23,570 bases of DNA from Polymyxa betae (GCA_003693705.1 RBZT01000412.1:1-23570), one strand, 5' to 3'. Positions 7,954 through 18,004 are shown, numbered from the stretch's first letter. Notes: a model not told the origin generated them from the sequence alone. Translations and numbers: made by a program.

Positions 7954-9306
7954 ATGTTGAAGTACTGCGTCCTGCTTGCTCATTTAAGAAGCGTGAGACC
8001 GGAGACAATCGATGGCAAATCGTTGGCAGCTTGGACTTCTGAGAATTTACTTCTCCACCCTGAGCTGACATTAGACAGTCCTGTCAAGATTCATCCAAAT
8101 ACGGCTCTGCTGATGATTGCAAAATTTAGGCCTTCTCAGCTCTGAGCACAAGAAAGGAACCTATCCTGACGGGCATGAACAGCCTGACGTCGTTGCCCAT
8201 CGGCAACAGTAGGCTTTCCTTTTCCTCAATTATGCTTTTTCTTAGAAATGGTTCAGGTTCGTCGCCGATTTCCAGCAGTTGCAGTTAAAAATGGATATCT
8301 ATGACGGCGAAAACATGGAGATCGTTGTTCCACCAGTTCTTGATGATGGGGAGCGCAAGCTGGTGCTGGTCACCCATGACGAGACAACTTTCGACTCAAA
8401 CGATGGGAAACGGAAAGTCTGGATTGAGTCCGGTAAGCAGCATTTACGTCCAAAGGGAGCAGGGAAATCAATAATGGTTTCACAACTCATGTGCCCATGT
8501 CACGGACATATGGAAGTTGAAGTGACAGAAGATATCTTGAATCGCTATCCAGTTCTGAATGCTCCTGTTGGCTCGTTTGCTGCAACTTTACGCACCCTTA
8601 TGCCTGGCAAACACTCAGATTGTTGGTGAAGTAACCAGGACCTCGTGGACCAACTCAAACAGACGATCATCGTCTTCGAAATATTGCATCCCGACTGTGT
8701 CGCATTATTCGCTTTCGATAATTCTTCCAATCACCACAAATATGCGCCGGACGCTCTCAAGGCCCGTTATCTGACCAAGTCAGATGGAGGAAAAAATGTC
8801 CCTTTACTCCGTCCTGGCTGGTTTCTGAAAGACGGGAGCCGGGTTGTCCACACGATGCAAGTTTCAACTAATGGACAGTTGAAACGAAAAGGAATTCAAC
8901 GAATTCTGCAAGAAAGGGGGCTGGGCTCTGGAATTGCAACATGCAACTTGCAGCAGGTAGGCAATTGCTGGACGAACAACCTGATTTTGCATCCCAAAAG
9001 GAGTGGCTGGAAGAAACCGTTTCGGCAAAGGGACAGCGGATAATTTTTTAGCCGAAGTTTCATCCGGAGTACAACTGGATCGAAATGTTCTGGTGGTCCA
9101 CAAAGAGGTACACCAGAAAGCACTGCACATACAAATTCAAAGATCTGGAAAATATGATTCCGATTGCTCTGAAGGTAACATCATTGTCTTCGATGAGAAA
9201 GTTTGCTAGGAAATGCTTTCGCTATATCGATATATACGCCTCCGGTATTCAACTGACACCTAGAGCGGTTTCGTCAGATAACGCGATCAAGTTGCTACGG
9301 AAATAG
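7954..9306 (+). pseudogene. ITm-1: decayed IS630/Tc1-related DDE transposase
   Basis: The start ATG at 7954 opens a helical N-terminus (KSLAAWTSENLLLHPEL); after a shift near 8130 comes KKGTYPDGHEQPDVVAHRQQ, a hallmark of a DDE transposase family amplified in fungi. Catalytic pieces: LVLVTHDETTFDSNDGKRKV (first D, near 8370), GAGKSIMVSQLM, FAFDNSSNHH (second D, near 8713) and FHPEYNWIEMFWWSTKRYTR (E, near 9080), then FARKCFRYIDIY. This is the D ... DN..H ... NxIE order of the IS630/Tc1 superfamily. Stops occur near 8212, 8241, 8627 (TGA) and 9049 (TAG), with a further frameshift near 8955. The TAG at 9304-9306 is created by the Copia-B LTR junction; the original frame resumes after 13633 with SGALP. 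It is inactive. Confidence 0.75.
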
Positions 9307-9421
9307 TTAAATAGTATAGGCAGAAGGCGTTGAATATAACCAAGTGATGTATTGAATAGTAATAGAAGGATAAATATCTACTGTGACTGAAGTAGCTTGC
9401 ATGTTGGTGTGAGGTTTAACT
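9305..9421 (-). repeat. Copia-B 3' LTR (117 bp)
   Basis: Read on the - strand it starts AGTTAAACCTCACACC and ends TTTAACT. It matches 13509-13628 except for about six substitutions and a missing AGA. The ends are AG...CT with the inverted hexamer AGTTAA/TTAACT, not the usual TG...CA. The Pol stop codon (TAA) lies in its bases 4-6. Confidence 0.9.
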
Positions 9422-9430
9422 CGCCCCCTC
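9422..9430 (-). other. Copia-B polypurine tract
   Basis: GAGGGGGCG on the - strand immediately precedes the 3' LTR, the expected position for plus-strand priming. It also encodes the last Pol residues (EGA). Confidence 0.7.
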
Positions 9431-9595
9431 AACGGCAGAGCTACGTGGCATGACCCCAAGACGCTCCCGAAACAAATTAAACTTTGTCCGACCTAATGGT
9501 TTTGTAAATATATCAGCCATGTTATCGTTTGTCGAAATTTGCACTGGTAGTATATCGGAAGCGCTCACAAGGTCTCGTATAAAGTACTTCCGAAC

Positions 9596-9617
9596 GTTAA
9601 TGTGTCGTTAATGTGTC
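9596..9617. repeat. 11-bp tandem duplication causing a frameshift in RNase H
   Basis: GTTAATGTGTC occurs twice in a row (9596-9606 and 9607-9617). Because 11 is not a multiple of three, it moves the RNase H frame after MRHIN. The reading resumes with RKYFIRDLV in another frame. Confidence 0.9.
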
Positions 9618-12600
9618 TCATCTTTGACTGATGCCCCTCATTCCTTGCGAAAGAAATTGCGCCGGTGATATCGCAAAACAGAGTTGTTGGCTTTTTTTGC
9701 TCGAATCCGAGTTCGTTGAGGACTTGTCGAAGCGGGATGATGACTTTCGCTGCCATCGACATGGCAACAGTCTCAGCTTCGCATGATGAAGGAGCTGTGC
9801 AGCTCTGCCGCTTACTGGCATAAGCGATCGGGTTTCCGTTTAGGAGCACTGTATGGCCGGATGTTGATTTGAAAATATCCTAATCGCCTGCCAGTCTGAA
9901 TCTGTATAAGCTGTCAGCTTGAGTTCCGTTGAGTCAGATCTTCTGAACAGCAGGCCATAATCTGACGTTGCTCTTAGATATCGTAAGACTCGTTTTAATG
10001 TTAAGAAGTGATCGTTTCCTGGATTAATGACGAACTTGGATAAGGCATTCACAGCAAATGATATACCAGGTCTTGTCAGCTGTAGGTAGATTAGGCTTCC
10101 AATTGCTTGTCTAAAATCTAACTTTGGCTGTTTCGTTTGAACCTCTCGTTTTTCATGTTCATCTTTTGGGCACATGGTTTTGCTTAATTTCTGGCCGTCG
10201 ACCATTGGGGTAGGGACTGGTTTGCAGTTCTCCATTCGGTATTTAGTTAGTATTTCGGCTATGTAGTCTTTTTGATGTAAGAGAATGGTCTTGGTATCGA
10301 TTCTTTCTAGTTCGATTCCGACACACTTCGATATATTTCCATTGGATGTAGTTATTTTGAATTGTTCTTGAAGTTTTCTTTTGACTACCTCGATGAGTGC
10401 CTTATCCCCGATTAAAGTCAGGTCGTCAACATGAAGACCGAGTATAAGAAACTTTGTCCTTCCCTTTTTATGTACAGGCACTCTGTGGATCTAATCGGCT
10501 GAAATTTCAATTTTTCTCTCAGGTATGCATCGATAACATTGTTGCACTCTCGTGGCGCCTGCTTCAAACCATACATTGATTTTTGCAATTTAACGATTTC
10601 TGCGCCTTGAGGGAGCTTTACACAAATTTCTTCATTAAGTGTTCCGTATAGGAATGCAGTCTGTATGTCCAGTTGTTCCAGGTCGATTTCTGGAATTTCT
10701 ACAAGAAGTTTCAAGATCATCCGTAAGATGTCGCTTCGTATTACTCGTGCAAATGTCTTATCGAAGTCTATTCCTTTCCGTTGTTTGTAGCCTTGAACAA
10801 CGAGTCGGCATTTGAATCGAAGAATCGTTCCGTTCCTAGTTTCTTTCGTAACCCATGATCCATCAGCGGGAATATCGGAGTGCTTATGAATCTTCTTTAG
10901 CTTGAAGATAAACTTGGAGGTAATCGGTTTTTGTGCATTGTGGAATTGATTCCTGACAAATTGATGTCCACGTGCTGTGGGCTTTTAATGATTCAAACTC
11001 TTTGTCGATGGCACGTTTCCAGTATATTGCGTCCTCAGATGCCAGAGCTTGATCGTATGTTAGTGGTGTCGTCACTTCTGATTCCGATTCATCGGCTGTC
11101 TGTGCAGATGCACATCTTGACCAAGCATTTGAAACAGGGTTTCCGTTCCTTTCCGGCAGTCTTTTTTATCTTTTCGGGCGATAATTTCTCGCGGGATCGA
11201 TATCTGCAGAAGCCACATTACTGGACTGATTTGCAGGTGTTTCAATATCAGCTGAAGGCACGCTGTCTGTCGGATCGTGGAATTCAGTGAATTCGATATC
11301 GTTATTCTCAGACTCAATGTATTTTTTTTAGAATCATTATTATCACTCATTTGGATTTTTCGTCTGCGTTGTCCAAATTATCATCATTTTCTGAGCTGTT
11401 ATCATTCGATTTGTTACTGTCTTCATCATCCAAATTGCTACTGTCTTCGTTTTCCGTGGTATTTCCGGTGTCTTCATAATCGCTTTCATCCGAGTCTTCC
11501 TGTAGGTGCTCAAAATGGCTGTCGTAACAGGCATCGTCTTCTTATCGTTTTTGAAGGCGTCTTCTTGGCTTCTGTTTCGAATCCATTCTCATTGAAATCA
11601 ACATGACGACAGGTGATGATCTTTTGTTTTTCAGGATTGAAGAGCTTGTATCCTTTTTGTGTTTCCGAAAAACCCACCATTATCATTTTCTTTGCTTTCG
11701 CTTAGGCTTTGTTTCTTTCACTTTGATCAATATGAGCATAAGCGTCGTATCCGAACACTCTGAGGTATTCAATTGATGGTTTTGTTCCTTGTCGGACCTC
11801 GTGGGGCGTTGTGTTAGGAATTGCTGGATGGGGGCAAATATTAAGAATAAGTGTCGCTGTGAGAACTGCTAGCGATAACTACTTCTTAGGCAATTTAGTT
11901 TGCTGGATCATTGTCCTGGCCATCTCCATTATCGATCTATGCCCTCTTTCAACAATACCGTTTGCTGGGAGCATTTCGGTACGTTCGCCTACCATTCAAT
12001 CCCTTGCTCTGTTAGGGAAGCCTGTACCAGGTGAGATGTAAATTCAGCTGCGTTGTCACCGTGCAGAATTTTTATTTTTCGCCCGGATCTGTTCTCTATT
12101 TTTATGTTGCAGTCTCGGTGGCATTTCAGTACCTCCTCAGTGTTTCTGTCGCGAATCATGTATGTGAAGCGTTTTTGTGATTTGTGTTCTGTAAACGTTA
12201 TAAAGTATCTTTCTCCTGACATTGAGATACCGTTTAATGGCCCTCAAAATGTCAAACCATACTTTGTCAGCCAGTTTATGTTCTCTTTCTTTGGCAGTTT
12301 TCAGATATGATTTCTTTTTCGACTTTCCATAAATGCACGATTCGCAAAAACTCAATTGTCCTATAGCTGATTTTTGGATCTTGATTCCTGTTACTTACTT
12401 GGGAAGTTCCTTCAAACCAATTAAGTTTCTGTGACCCAATATGTAATGAGCAAGTTTTTCGGTAATATCTTTGACACTTGTCGTGTCATGCTTCTCACTT
12501 GATTTCTTGATCGTGTGTTTCGCACTGCGCTTTCGACGTGTCTCGGTCTCCAAGCAAACATATAGTCTTCAATATTTCCTTGCATAATAACATTCGAGTT

Positions 12601-12937
12601 ACTGCTCGTAAGTATCCATCCATTCTCATTCATTGTCATCGTTCTCCCTCCCTCTACCAATTTACGCACAGAGATCAGGTTTGTCGAGCCTAGAGATGGA
12701 GCGTAAAGTACTTCCATATGTTCATGCTTCCTGAGTTTTCCTTTCGCTGAGGCATGTATGCCAGAGTCATCTGCCAGTTTGATCATTGTGTCGTCTTCTA
12801 TACAGTCTTTCAGGCAAGCTTTCGTCCCGGTCATGTGCTGTGAACATGCAGAGTCAATTAGAAAGATATCGTCGTTCTCGTCTAACTCGTTTTCAGTTAG
12901 GTAAGAAGAATTCTTGTGAGTCCTATTATCAGCTTCG

Positions 12938-13483
12938 TTAATTGTGAATCATGTGTTGACAAAGGATTTTCATATTGGATTTCATCTTCAGCATCTTCTC
13001 CAGTCCATGTTTTTCTATTAAGCAATCGCATTTAGTAAACAAGGCAACAATGTCGCCCTTTTCGTAGATTTTTGTTCTTTTCAATTCTTTCGAAAGCAAT
13101 GTTGTTAGATCCGGCGCCTCAATTGTCAGTTGCTCCGTCCGAATCGTCTCAAGGTATTCTTTGAGAATTTTGTCTGTTAATTGTTCAGCTGAGGTTACGG
13201 CCTTGCCATCAACTTTGATTTGGCCATATCTGCAGAGTGTCTTGAGCAGATTCTTATCAATAGTCACCACAACAAAAGCAGGTACTATCGCTTGCCCAAG
13301 TTGTATTTGTTCTTCTATTCTTTGCTCTTACATTTCGCGTTTTCAAGATAGTTGATAACAGATTCCTGTCAATCCCTTTTAAAATCGGTGCTGGACTGTT
13401 TCGAAGATTGGCCTTTCCTTGTGACGGTCATTTACGCCATCGTTGCTGATATTCTTAATTGACTCAACATTCGACGCCTGCAT
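12938..13483 (-). pseudogene. gag: Copia-B Gag remnant
   Basis: An ATG at 13483-13481 opens a short frame (MQASNVESIKNIS), followed by stops near 13380, 13330 and 13318. An open stretch from 13270 (LLKTLCRYGQIKVDGKAV, EQLTDKILKEYLETI, KYIE-like charged helices) runs to 12938. I see no clear zinc knuckle; CFCCGDY near 13275 is only suggestive. It is shorter than a usual Copia Gag, so it is probably internally deleted. Identification rests on its position between the primer site and protease. Confidence 0.5.
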
Positions 13484-13494
13484 TTGTTCTTCGT

Positions 13495-13508
13495 CTGGGC
13501 CCATAACC
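13495..13508 (-). other. Copia-B primer-binding site (initiator tRNA-Met anticodon arm)
   Basis: The - strand reads GGTTATGGGCCCAG directly after the LTR. Its complement, CTGGGCCCATAACC, is the anticodon stem-loop of eukaryotic initiator tRNA-Met with anticodon CAT. Drosophila copia is known to prime from a 5' half-fragment of this tRNA, and the site here has the same form. Confidence 0.8.
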
Positions 13509-13628
13509 AGTTAAGTAGTATAGGCAGAAGGCGTTGAATATAACCAATTGATGTATTGACTAGTAATAGAAGAAGGATAAATATCTACTGTAACTGAAAC
13601 AGCTTGCATGTTGGTGTGAGGTTTAACT
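13509..13628 (-). repeat. Copia-B 5' LTR (120 bp)
   Basis: This is the partner of 9305-9421. On the - strand its last base is followed without a gap by the primer-binding site GGTTATGGGCCCAG. GAAAT at 13629-13633 is the target duplication. Confidence 0.9.
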
Positions 13629-13633
13629 GAAAT

Positions 13634-13836
13634 CAGGAGCACTTCCGTTTGTAGTAATGAATTGTGTTTTATTTCCAGCTCGAATCCCAGCTTCATTCAG
13701 CTCAGTCCGTACGGACACCGTACGGACTCCACTGGAGTCAAGCCCATTAATGTTACGGTACGTCTTCATACTTTAATCTTGTTCGCATCTTTGTTACGCA
13801 TCAGATTTATGCGTGAGTCATCATGGCTTCTCTGCG
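13634..13836. other. Distal end of ITm-1 and its flank, with inverted repeats
   Basis: The first bases complete the ITm-1 frame (SGALP). At 13704-13728 lies AGTCCGTACGG / CCGTACGGACT around a 3-base loop, and overlapping it at 13725-13739 GACTCCA/TGGAGTC around one base. Such hairpins often sit near transposon ends, but no partner repeat was found on the far side of ITm-1. No gene is visible. Confidence 0.5.
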
Positions 13837-14000
13837 TTTGTAAGCTCCAATTGATAATCGTCTAAATAGTACCCTGCTTTATATATAAGATCTTAGACCC
13901 CTTTAATATCCATCTCGGAGACTGAAGTTCATCGGCCAAATAGTTCATGTCGCTGAGTCGCGCTACGCCAGTCCACACAGCGGCTACGCCAGTCCACACA
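13837..14000 (-). repeat. Element D 3' LTR
   Basis: It matches 22726-22895 with roughly 11 substitutions over the aligned 149-bp core plus small indels. It contains two 18-bp copies of GCTACGCCAGTCCACACA (13962-13979 and 13983-14000, period 21). TATATATAAG in reverse orientation near 13880-13890 could act as a TATA element. Confidence 0.6.
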
Positions 14001-14014
14001 CTGCCTCCCCCAAG
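14001..14014 (-). other. Purine tract beside element D 3' LTR
   Basis: On the - strand CTTGGGGGAGGCAG directly precedes the LTR start, as a polypurine tract would. The other LTR copy lacks this neighbour. Confidence 0.45.
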
Positions 14015-14986
14015 ACAAGTTTTATTACACAATTAAAAAATTATGTGCGTCTTTCTATCAATGTATATATACTGGCCAAAATGCTCTATCACATTGTCCG
14101 CGCATCTTAACAAAAGTCAATAACATACGATGCCCCGTGCGTAGTTAATAAATAACATTACAACTGGTCACTGGCCAAGAGCAAGTCTGTATGAACGCCA
14201 AGTCAAAATGCATCGACAAAGTAACATTACAGTTTTAGCAGAACGGTATATACAGTACATCATTGGATGTAACAGAGAGAGCAATACAGCAATTTGAAAA
14301 TTGACCCATCAACAACAATTTGACAGAATCCAATTCAGAGAAAAACCCAATCTTCCGAGTTCCCGTAACGTTCTGGTGATTTTTTTAAATGTGACGTTCT
14401 TGGGAAATTAGCTGCGCACTTAGATTGAGCGGAAGCGTCCGGCCGGACATAAATTTGTAACAACGGATTAACTCTCAATGCCCTCTATTGTCCACATGAT
14501 ATTAAAATCACTTTATTCGCTATCATCTCAAGCAAAATTAAAGCCCATCATTTTTCTTCATAAGTCGATATTGCGCAATCAAACGCTTCTGTTCTTCCTG
14601 TGATCGATTGTGTGGACATCTCTGAAGACGATGACTAGGAGATTAGCATTTCAAACAAACAATCTCCGTACGAGATTTCTTCAATTCCTTCGAAATATTT
14701 AGTATGAGAACGAGAGCGCTTCAAATTTGCTGCCTCCGGTTCCCGAAGCAAATCGGGCTCATATTGATAAACAGTATTATTGTGCTTTTCATATTTTCTG
14801 TCCTAAGGAGGTGGCATCTATATCCGGCCACGCATTTTTCTAAATACCGGCTGCGTTCCCTTATATCCTGCGGTTGAGCAAGTTCTGCCTCTGGAAGGGG
14901 CCAAACGGTTTCGTATTGACGTTCGAGGTCGTAATTTATCTCAAATAAAGACCATTAGTACCTCAAACGATCTATTTATTAATGTC
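14015..14986. other. AT-rich stretch without a recognisable gene
   Basis: Stops are dense in the frames I read on both strands. I found no retroelement motif, tRNA-like fold or long repeat. It lies between the element D 3' LTR and the unknown gene at 14987. Confidence 0.4.
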
Positions 14987-15946
14987 ATGTCGGAATACAG
15001 CCAGCCGCTTGCTGCCATTGTCGTGGATTCGCCGCAGCATGGTCGCCGGCAGCTGTTTCTCGGCGGTCCCCCAGGTTGCCCCTAGTCGATGTTAGGGAGG
15101 AGCTGATAGCAACATTGACGGTTTGGCGAGGAGACGACAGCAAACAACGACGCAATAGAATTGCAGCTGCCGAATCCTCGTCAATCCTTTTCAATTACAG
15201 TCAGGGATTTGCTGTGCTTCATCCAATTATCTTGCAGCACCTTCGATCCAGACTGCCGCCTGCGTTGGCTGGCAATATTTTGGCCGATTTGACGATCAAG
15301 ATCAAGCCGACGCTCGAGAGCTCCCAATCACGATTCGTCGCGCTCAATGAAGGAAATTTCGTTACGACGATAACGGAAGTTTGGAACAATGCTCTCAGAC
15401 GGCAGCATCTAGCTCCGCAGGATGTCACGATTCCAATCCACGTATTTATTCCCGAATCACGTCAACAGTCTCGCTCGAATACTACACGAGTTCAGGGCGT
15501 CGCCGGGCCACAGCAGGGAGAATATCCGAAGCTCGGGAAGAGATAATCGAGCATATACAGACGAATCCGATCGATCCGGACGCCAACGTCCGAGTCGGAG
15601 CAATAGCTTTGAACGTCTGGTCAAGGCAGCATGCACGCCAAGTTAATCCCGATCCAATTGAGCATGTTCCGGACGGGAACATGGCTATCTCGCAAGCCAT
15701 GAGACTCGACTACCTTAGAGAGCGGCAGGGAGAGGATCTGCTGAAGCCGAATGGGGACAGCTGCCAATCCGATGGCAAAATTCTGACCCAGGGACGCTTT
15801 CTGTACATTTGCCGAACTTACGAAGACTCCTTGGACTACCGATGTATCCTTTATTCGATAGAGAGATTTTCCACGAAAGGGAACCAAACGTTCCACTGAA
15901 TGTGGAACATGACATCGATGATCTAGATCACATGGACGACGAATAG
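14987..15946 (+). pseudogene. Unrecognised gene with acidic C-terminus, tail to tail with ITm-2 transposase
   Basis: I do not recognise this protein. ATG at 14987 opens MSEYSQPLAAIVVDSPQHGR, which runs to a TAG at 15083. The next frame gives VDVREELIATLTVWRGDD, HPIILQHLRSRLPPALAG and EGNFVTTITEVWNNALRRQH. A third frame (about 15510-15740) gives EIIEHIQTNPIDPDANVRVG and LNVWSRQHARQVNPDP. The first frame returns with LPIRWQNSDPGTLSVHLPNL, RRLLGLPMYPLFDREIFHE and an acidic end (HDIDDLDHMDDE) before TAG at 15944-15946. The three pieces look like one protein of about 319 residues broken by three frameshifts, and ATG and stop share a frame. Its end lies 27 bp from the end of the converging ITm-2 transposase. 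It may be a transposon partner gene, an antisense gene of element D, or a captured host gene. Confidence 0.45.
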
Positions 15947-15973
15947 TTTAGGTCAGAGCGAACTGTAGACGTT

Positions 15974-16968
15974 TTATAAACCAAAAAATTCCTGAATTAA
16001 TGCACTGTCTCCATAACCACATGAAGCGTAGAAGGCGTGTCCCGAATTCTGTAAACTGATGCATTCTTTCATGGCCACGTCGAGCACCAGCTCCGGGCAT
16101 TCGCGAAAGACATGGTCAGCGTTCCTTTTCAGCCATTGTTTCAGCAAGTCGAACCCTTTTTCTATGGGGTTCAACTGGGGCGAATATGGGGGAAGATAAA
16201 CTATCTTGGCGCTGCATGCATGAACGACCTTTTCCAGCTCCCAGTACATATGAATCCTAGCATTATCCAGAATAAAAATACTTTGAGGGAGAGGCCACGG
16301 CTGCAGTAAGGGAGCAATTGTCGTCACGAAAGCGGTATGAAATCTCTGCCTAGTGAAGGTGCCTTTTGTGCACTCCCAAGCACAAAATCCGGACGTATCG
16401 AAAGAGGCTAGAACAGAGACTCTCCCTCCACGAGAGAAAGGCTGGTGTACAAAAGTTGGCGTATTGATTCTCGACCAGCCGTAACGTTTGAAAGAATCTC
16501 TGCCGTCCTTACTGGTTTCATCTATAAACAGAAGTTGTCCGGGATAAGAATACAGTTCTGAGAGTTCGTAGAAATATTCTTTCAGATGTATTGGGACACT
16601 TTCTTGAGCTCTTTTCTCCAGAACCTTCCTAGACAGTTTAAGATCGTGGCGGAGAGCTCTCCAAATCGTGGGCGAAGAGAAGTTTCCGACGTCTGGAAAG
16701 GTTTCGCACAGCTGCTCCTGCAATTCTGAATATAGAAGAGCGGGTTGCCTTCGACGAATTGCTTTGCGAAGACGTAAACTTCTTCGGACCATCGTGCTGA
16801 TTTCTGTCTGGGAACGTCGGGAACTACGTCTCCAGATTTTTCTAAAAACGACATCCACCTTTTTACGGAACGCTGAGAGACTCCCATTATTAGGGAAACG
16901 TTTTCTAACGAAGTTGAATAAATGTAATGCAGAACTAGACATCGCCAGCGAAGGTCCTTGCTAAACAT
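15974..16968 (-). pseudogene. ITm-2: DD34E transposase (IS630/Tc1-mariner superfamily), one frameshift
   Basis: ATG at 16968 opens a helix-turn-helix N-terminus: FSKDLRWRCLVLHYIY, LIMGVSQRSVKRWMSF, ARWSEEVYVFAKQFVEGNP. Near 16728 one base is missing; the rest continues in the next frame: SELQEQLCETFPDVGNFSSP, then LLFIDETSKDGRDSFKRYGW (first D), IFILDNARIHMYWELEKVV (second D) and YLPPYSPQLNPIEKGFDLLK (E). There are 34 residues between the second D and the E. Length of about 331 residues fits the superfamily, which cuts and pastes elements at TA sites. Only this single lesion is visible, so it is young relative to ITm-1. I could not find the terminal inverted repeats. The 322-residue open frame that starts at 16942 has a shadow N-terminus. 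Confidence 0.85.
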
Positions 16969-17334
16969 GAATCAAAATGATTGTATTCAAGGCCAGAGTC
17001 TGATTCTCGGGATTCGAGGGGTCTCGTGCCAAAAACCGGATATTTGTCCCTTTCCAAATGGGCCAAAATGGGACGTTTTATGATACGAGCCCTCTTTTAG
17101 AACGATTCTGGGGCTTAATGCCCAGATTTACAGCAAATCTACGTCTTAGATGACTCATTTAAAGCAGATTCCTCATTCAGGAAAACCGGGTTCAGACCAA
17201 TAAAACGGACCACGGGGTTTTTATTCTAGGGCTGTATGAATTGCGCAAGGACAGAATTCTTGAAATTCACAATATATAATTCGTTAACAAGTGCCTAATT
17301 ATCATCCTCCAGCTCATTTTTATGAAATTTCAAC
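16969..17334. other. No recognisable gene; upstream flank of ITm-2
   Basis: This contains the region expected to hold the ITm-2 promoter and terminal repeat. I found no convincing inverted match to sequence left of 14987. GACGTTTTAT appears here (near 17064) and near 15968 in the same orientation, which is probably chance. Confidence 0.35.
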
Positions 17335-17929
17335 TCAGACTCCATAGCCAATCGAAAACGATTCCGGGCGTAATGCCGGATTCAAAAGATTAATATAATT
17401 TTTGGAACCACGTTTTGTCGTAAACATATCTTCCAACTGATAATCTTCAATCAGCTTATTCATTCTCGAAATTAAACTAGTAATACGCGCCTGAGGCCGT
17501 AAATTGACATTCATTTTCAATTCCGATGCCATAATATACTCAATTGCATGGCTATGGAATCGATCAGCTTTTAACTGATTATCCAGAAACGCCAACAAGG
17601 TTTCATCTGATAAACCTTTTTTCCGCTCATTTGTCAAATGAAAATCCTCAATAGTAGACCACAAATGAGGATCAATCATTGACTTCAAAGATCGAGGTTT
17701 AACAGCTGCCGCCCATTCCCTGATCCTGAGCATCCTTGAAACTGTCCATATAGCTATTAAACTTACGCTTTAAAGAAACAATTTCTCGAGGATCCAATGT
17801 CTTCAAAGTCGGTGACCACTCTACTTGAAAAGAAACTGAAGACTTCGCCTCCTCTACTTCAATACTGTCAGAGCGAACTCGATCAATCTTTGCCTGATCA
17901 TCTGAGTTTGCTTCTCAACAGCTTTAAGA
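17335..17929 (-). pseudogene. Gag-like protein of element D
   Basis: From about 17920 the - strand reads KIDRVRSDSIEVEEAKSS, FQVEWSPTLKTLDPREIVSL and KRKFNSYMDSFKDAQDQG; after a shift near 17715 it continues REWAAAVKPRSLKSMIDPHL, DNQLKADRFHSHAIEYIMAS and LINKLIEDY-like helices, ending SFSIGYGV at 17335. The all-helical layout with a repeated lysine-rich pattern resembles capsid regions of LTR retroelement Gag proteins, and it follows the LTR-like start region. No zinc knuckle or protease follows. The assignment is by context and fold impression only; an unrelated helical protein is possible. Confidence 0.35.
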
Positions 17930-18004
17930 CATCAACGTAATGCTTGTCCATGTCGGATGTCGAACTACAAAGATCTTTGTGTAAGCTCCAACCTTTTGAT
18001 AATT
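17836..18004 (-). repeat. Second copy of element D LTR-end and leader region
   Basis: This is nearly identical to about 22577-22752 (few differences, one missing T). It runs from GAAGACTTCGCC through ACAAAGATCTTTGT to the last bases of the LTR (TGATAAT), then stops matching. It places a second leader just upstream of the gag-like gene. Confidence 0.85.

Larger units (their letters stand above)
9416..12937 (-). pseudogene. pol: Copia-B Pol remnant: protease, integrase, RT, RNase H
   Basis: Protease: FLIDSACSQHMTG near 12870-12830 (DSA, where DSGA is usual). Pre-integrase: ILGHRNLIGLKELP near 12440-12400 and CESCIYGKSKKKSY near 12345. Integrase: MSGERYFITFTEHKSQKRFT, LHGDNAAEF, and ANGIVERGHRS near 11960. 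RT: VTKETRNGTILRFKCRLVVQ, LDIQTAFLYGTL, KSMYGLKQAPREC and LHVDDLTLIG near 10430. RNase H: AYTDSDWQ, LNGNPIAYASKRQS and MADIFTKPLGRTKFN. It ends VEGAS with a TAA inside the LTR. Frameshifts separate most blocks (for example near 12420, 12200, 11540, 11070, 10880, 10450, 9860 and 9610), and stops occur in the integrase. It is not functional. Confidence 0.85.
9305..13628 (-). mobile_element. Copia-B: full-length but degenerate Ty1/Copia element
   Basis: Two LTRs (9305-9421 and 13509-13628) enclose gag, protease, integrase, RT and RNase H on the - strand. GAAAT flanks the element on both sides (9300-9304 and 13629-13633), a clean 5-bp target duplication. A tRNA-like primer site abuts the 5' LTR and a purine tract abuts the 3' LTR. 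It inserted in the final codons of ITm-1. The LTRs differ by about six substitutions and one 3-bp indel, so it is older than Copia-C. Confidence 0.9.

Noticed and set aside
14985-15194. Minus-strand open frames opposite the unknown gene (also 15219-15428, 15482-15700 and 15621-15896)
   Set aside because: They are short and overlap one another. The plus-strand pieces join into one longer, more protein-like sequence.
16669-16942. N-terminal part of the 322-residue open frame over ITm-2
   Set aside because: It is a shadow frame. The helix-turn-helix block typical of the family lies in the frame starting at 16968, and joins after a one-base loss near 16728.
15968-17073. GACGTTTTAT at both sides of the ITm-2 transposase as terminal repeats
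   Set aside because: The copies are in the same orientation, short, and one lies only a few bases from the stop codon.
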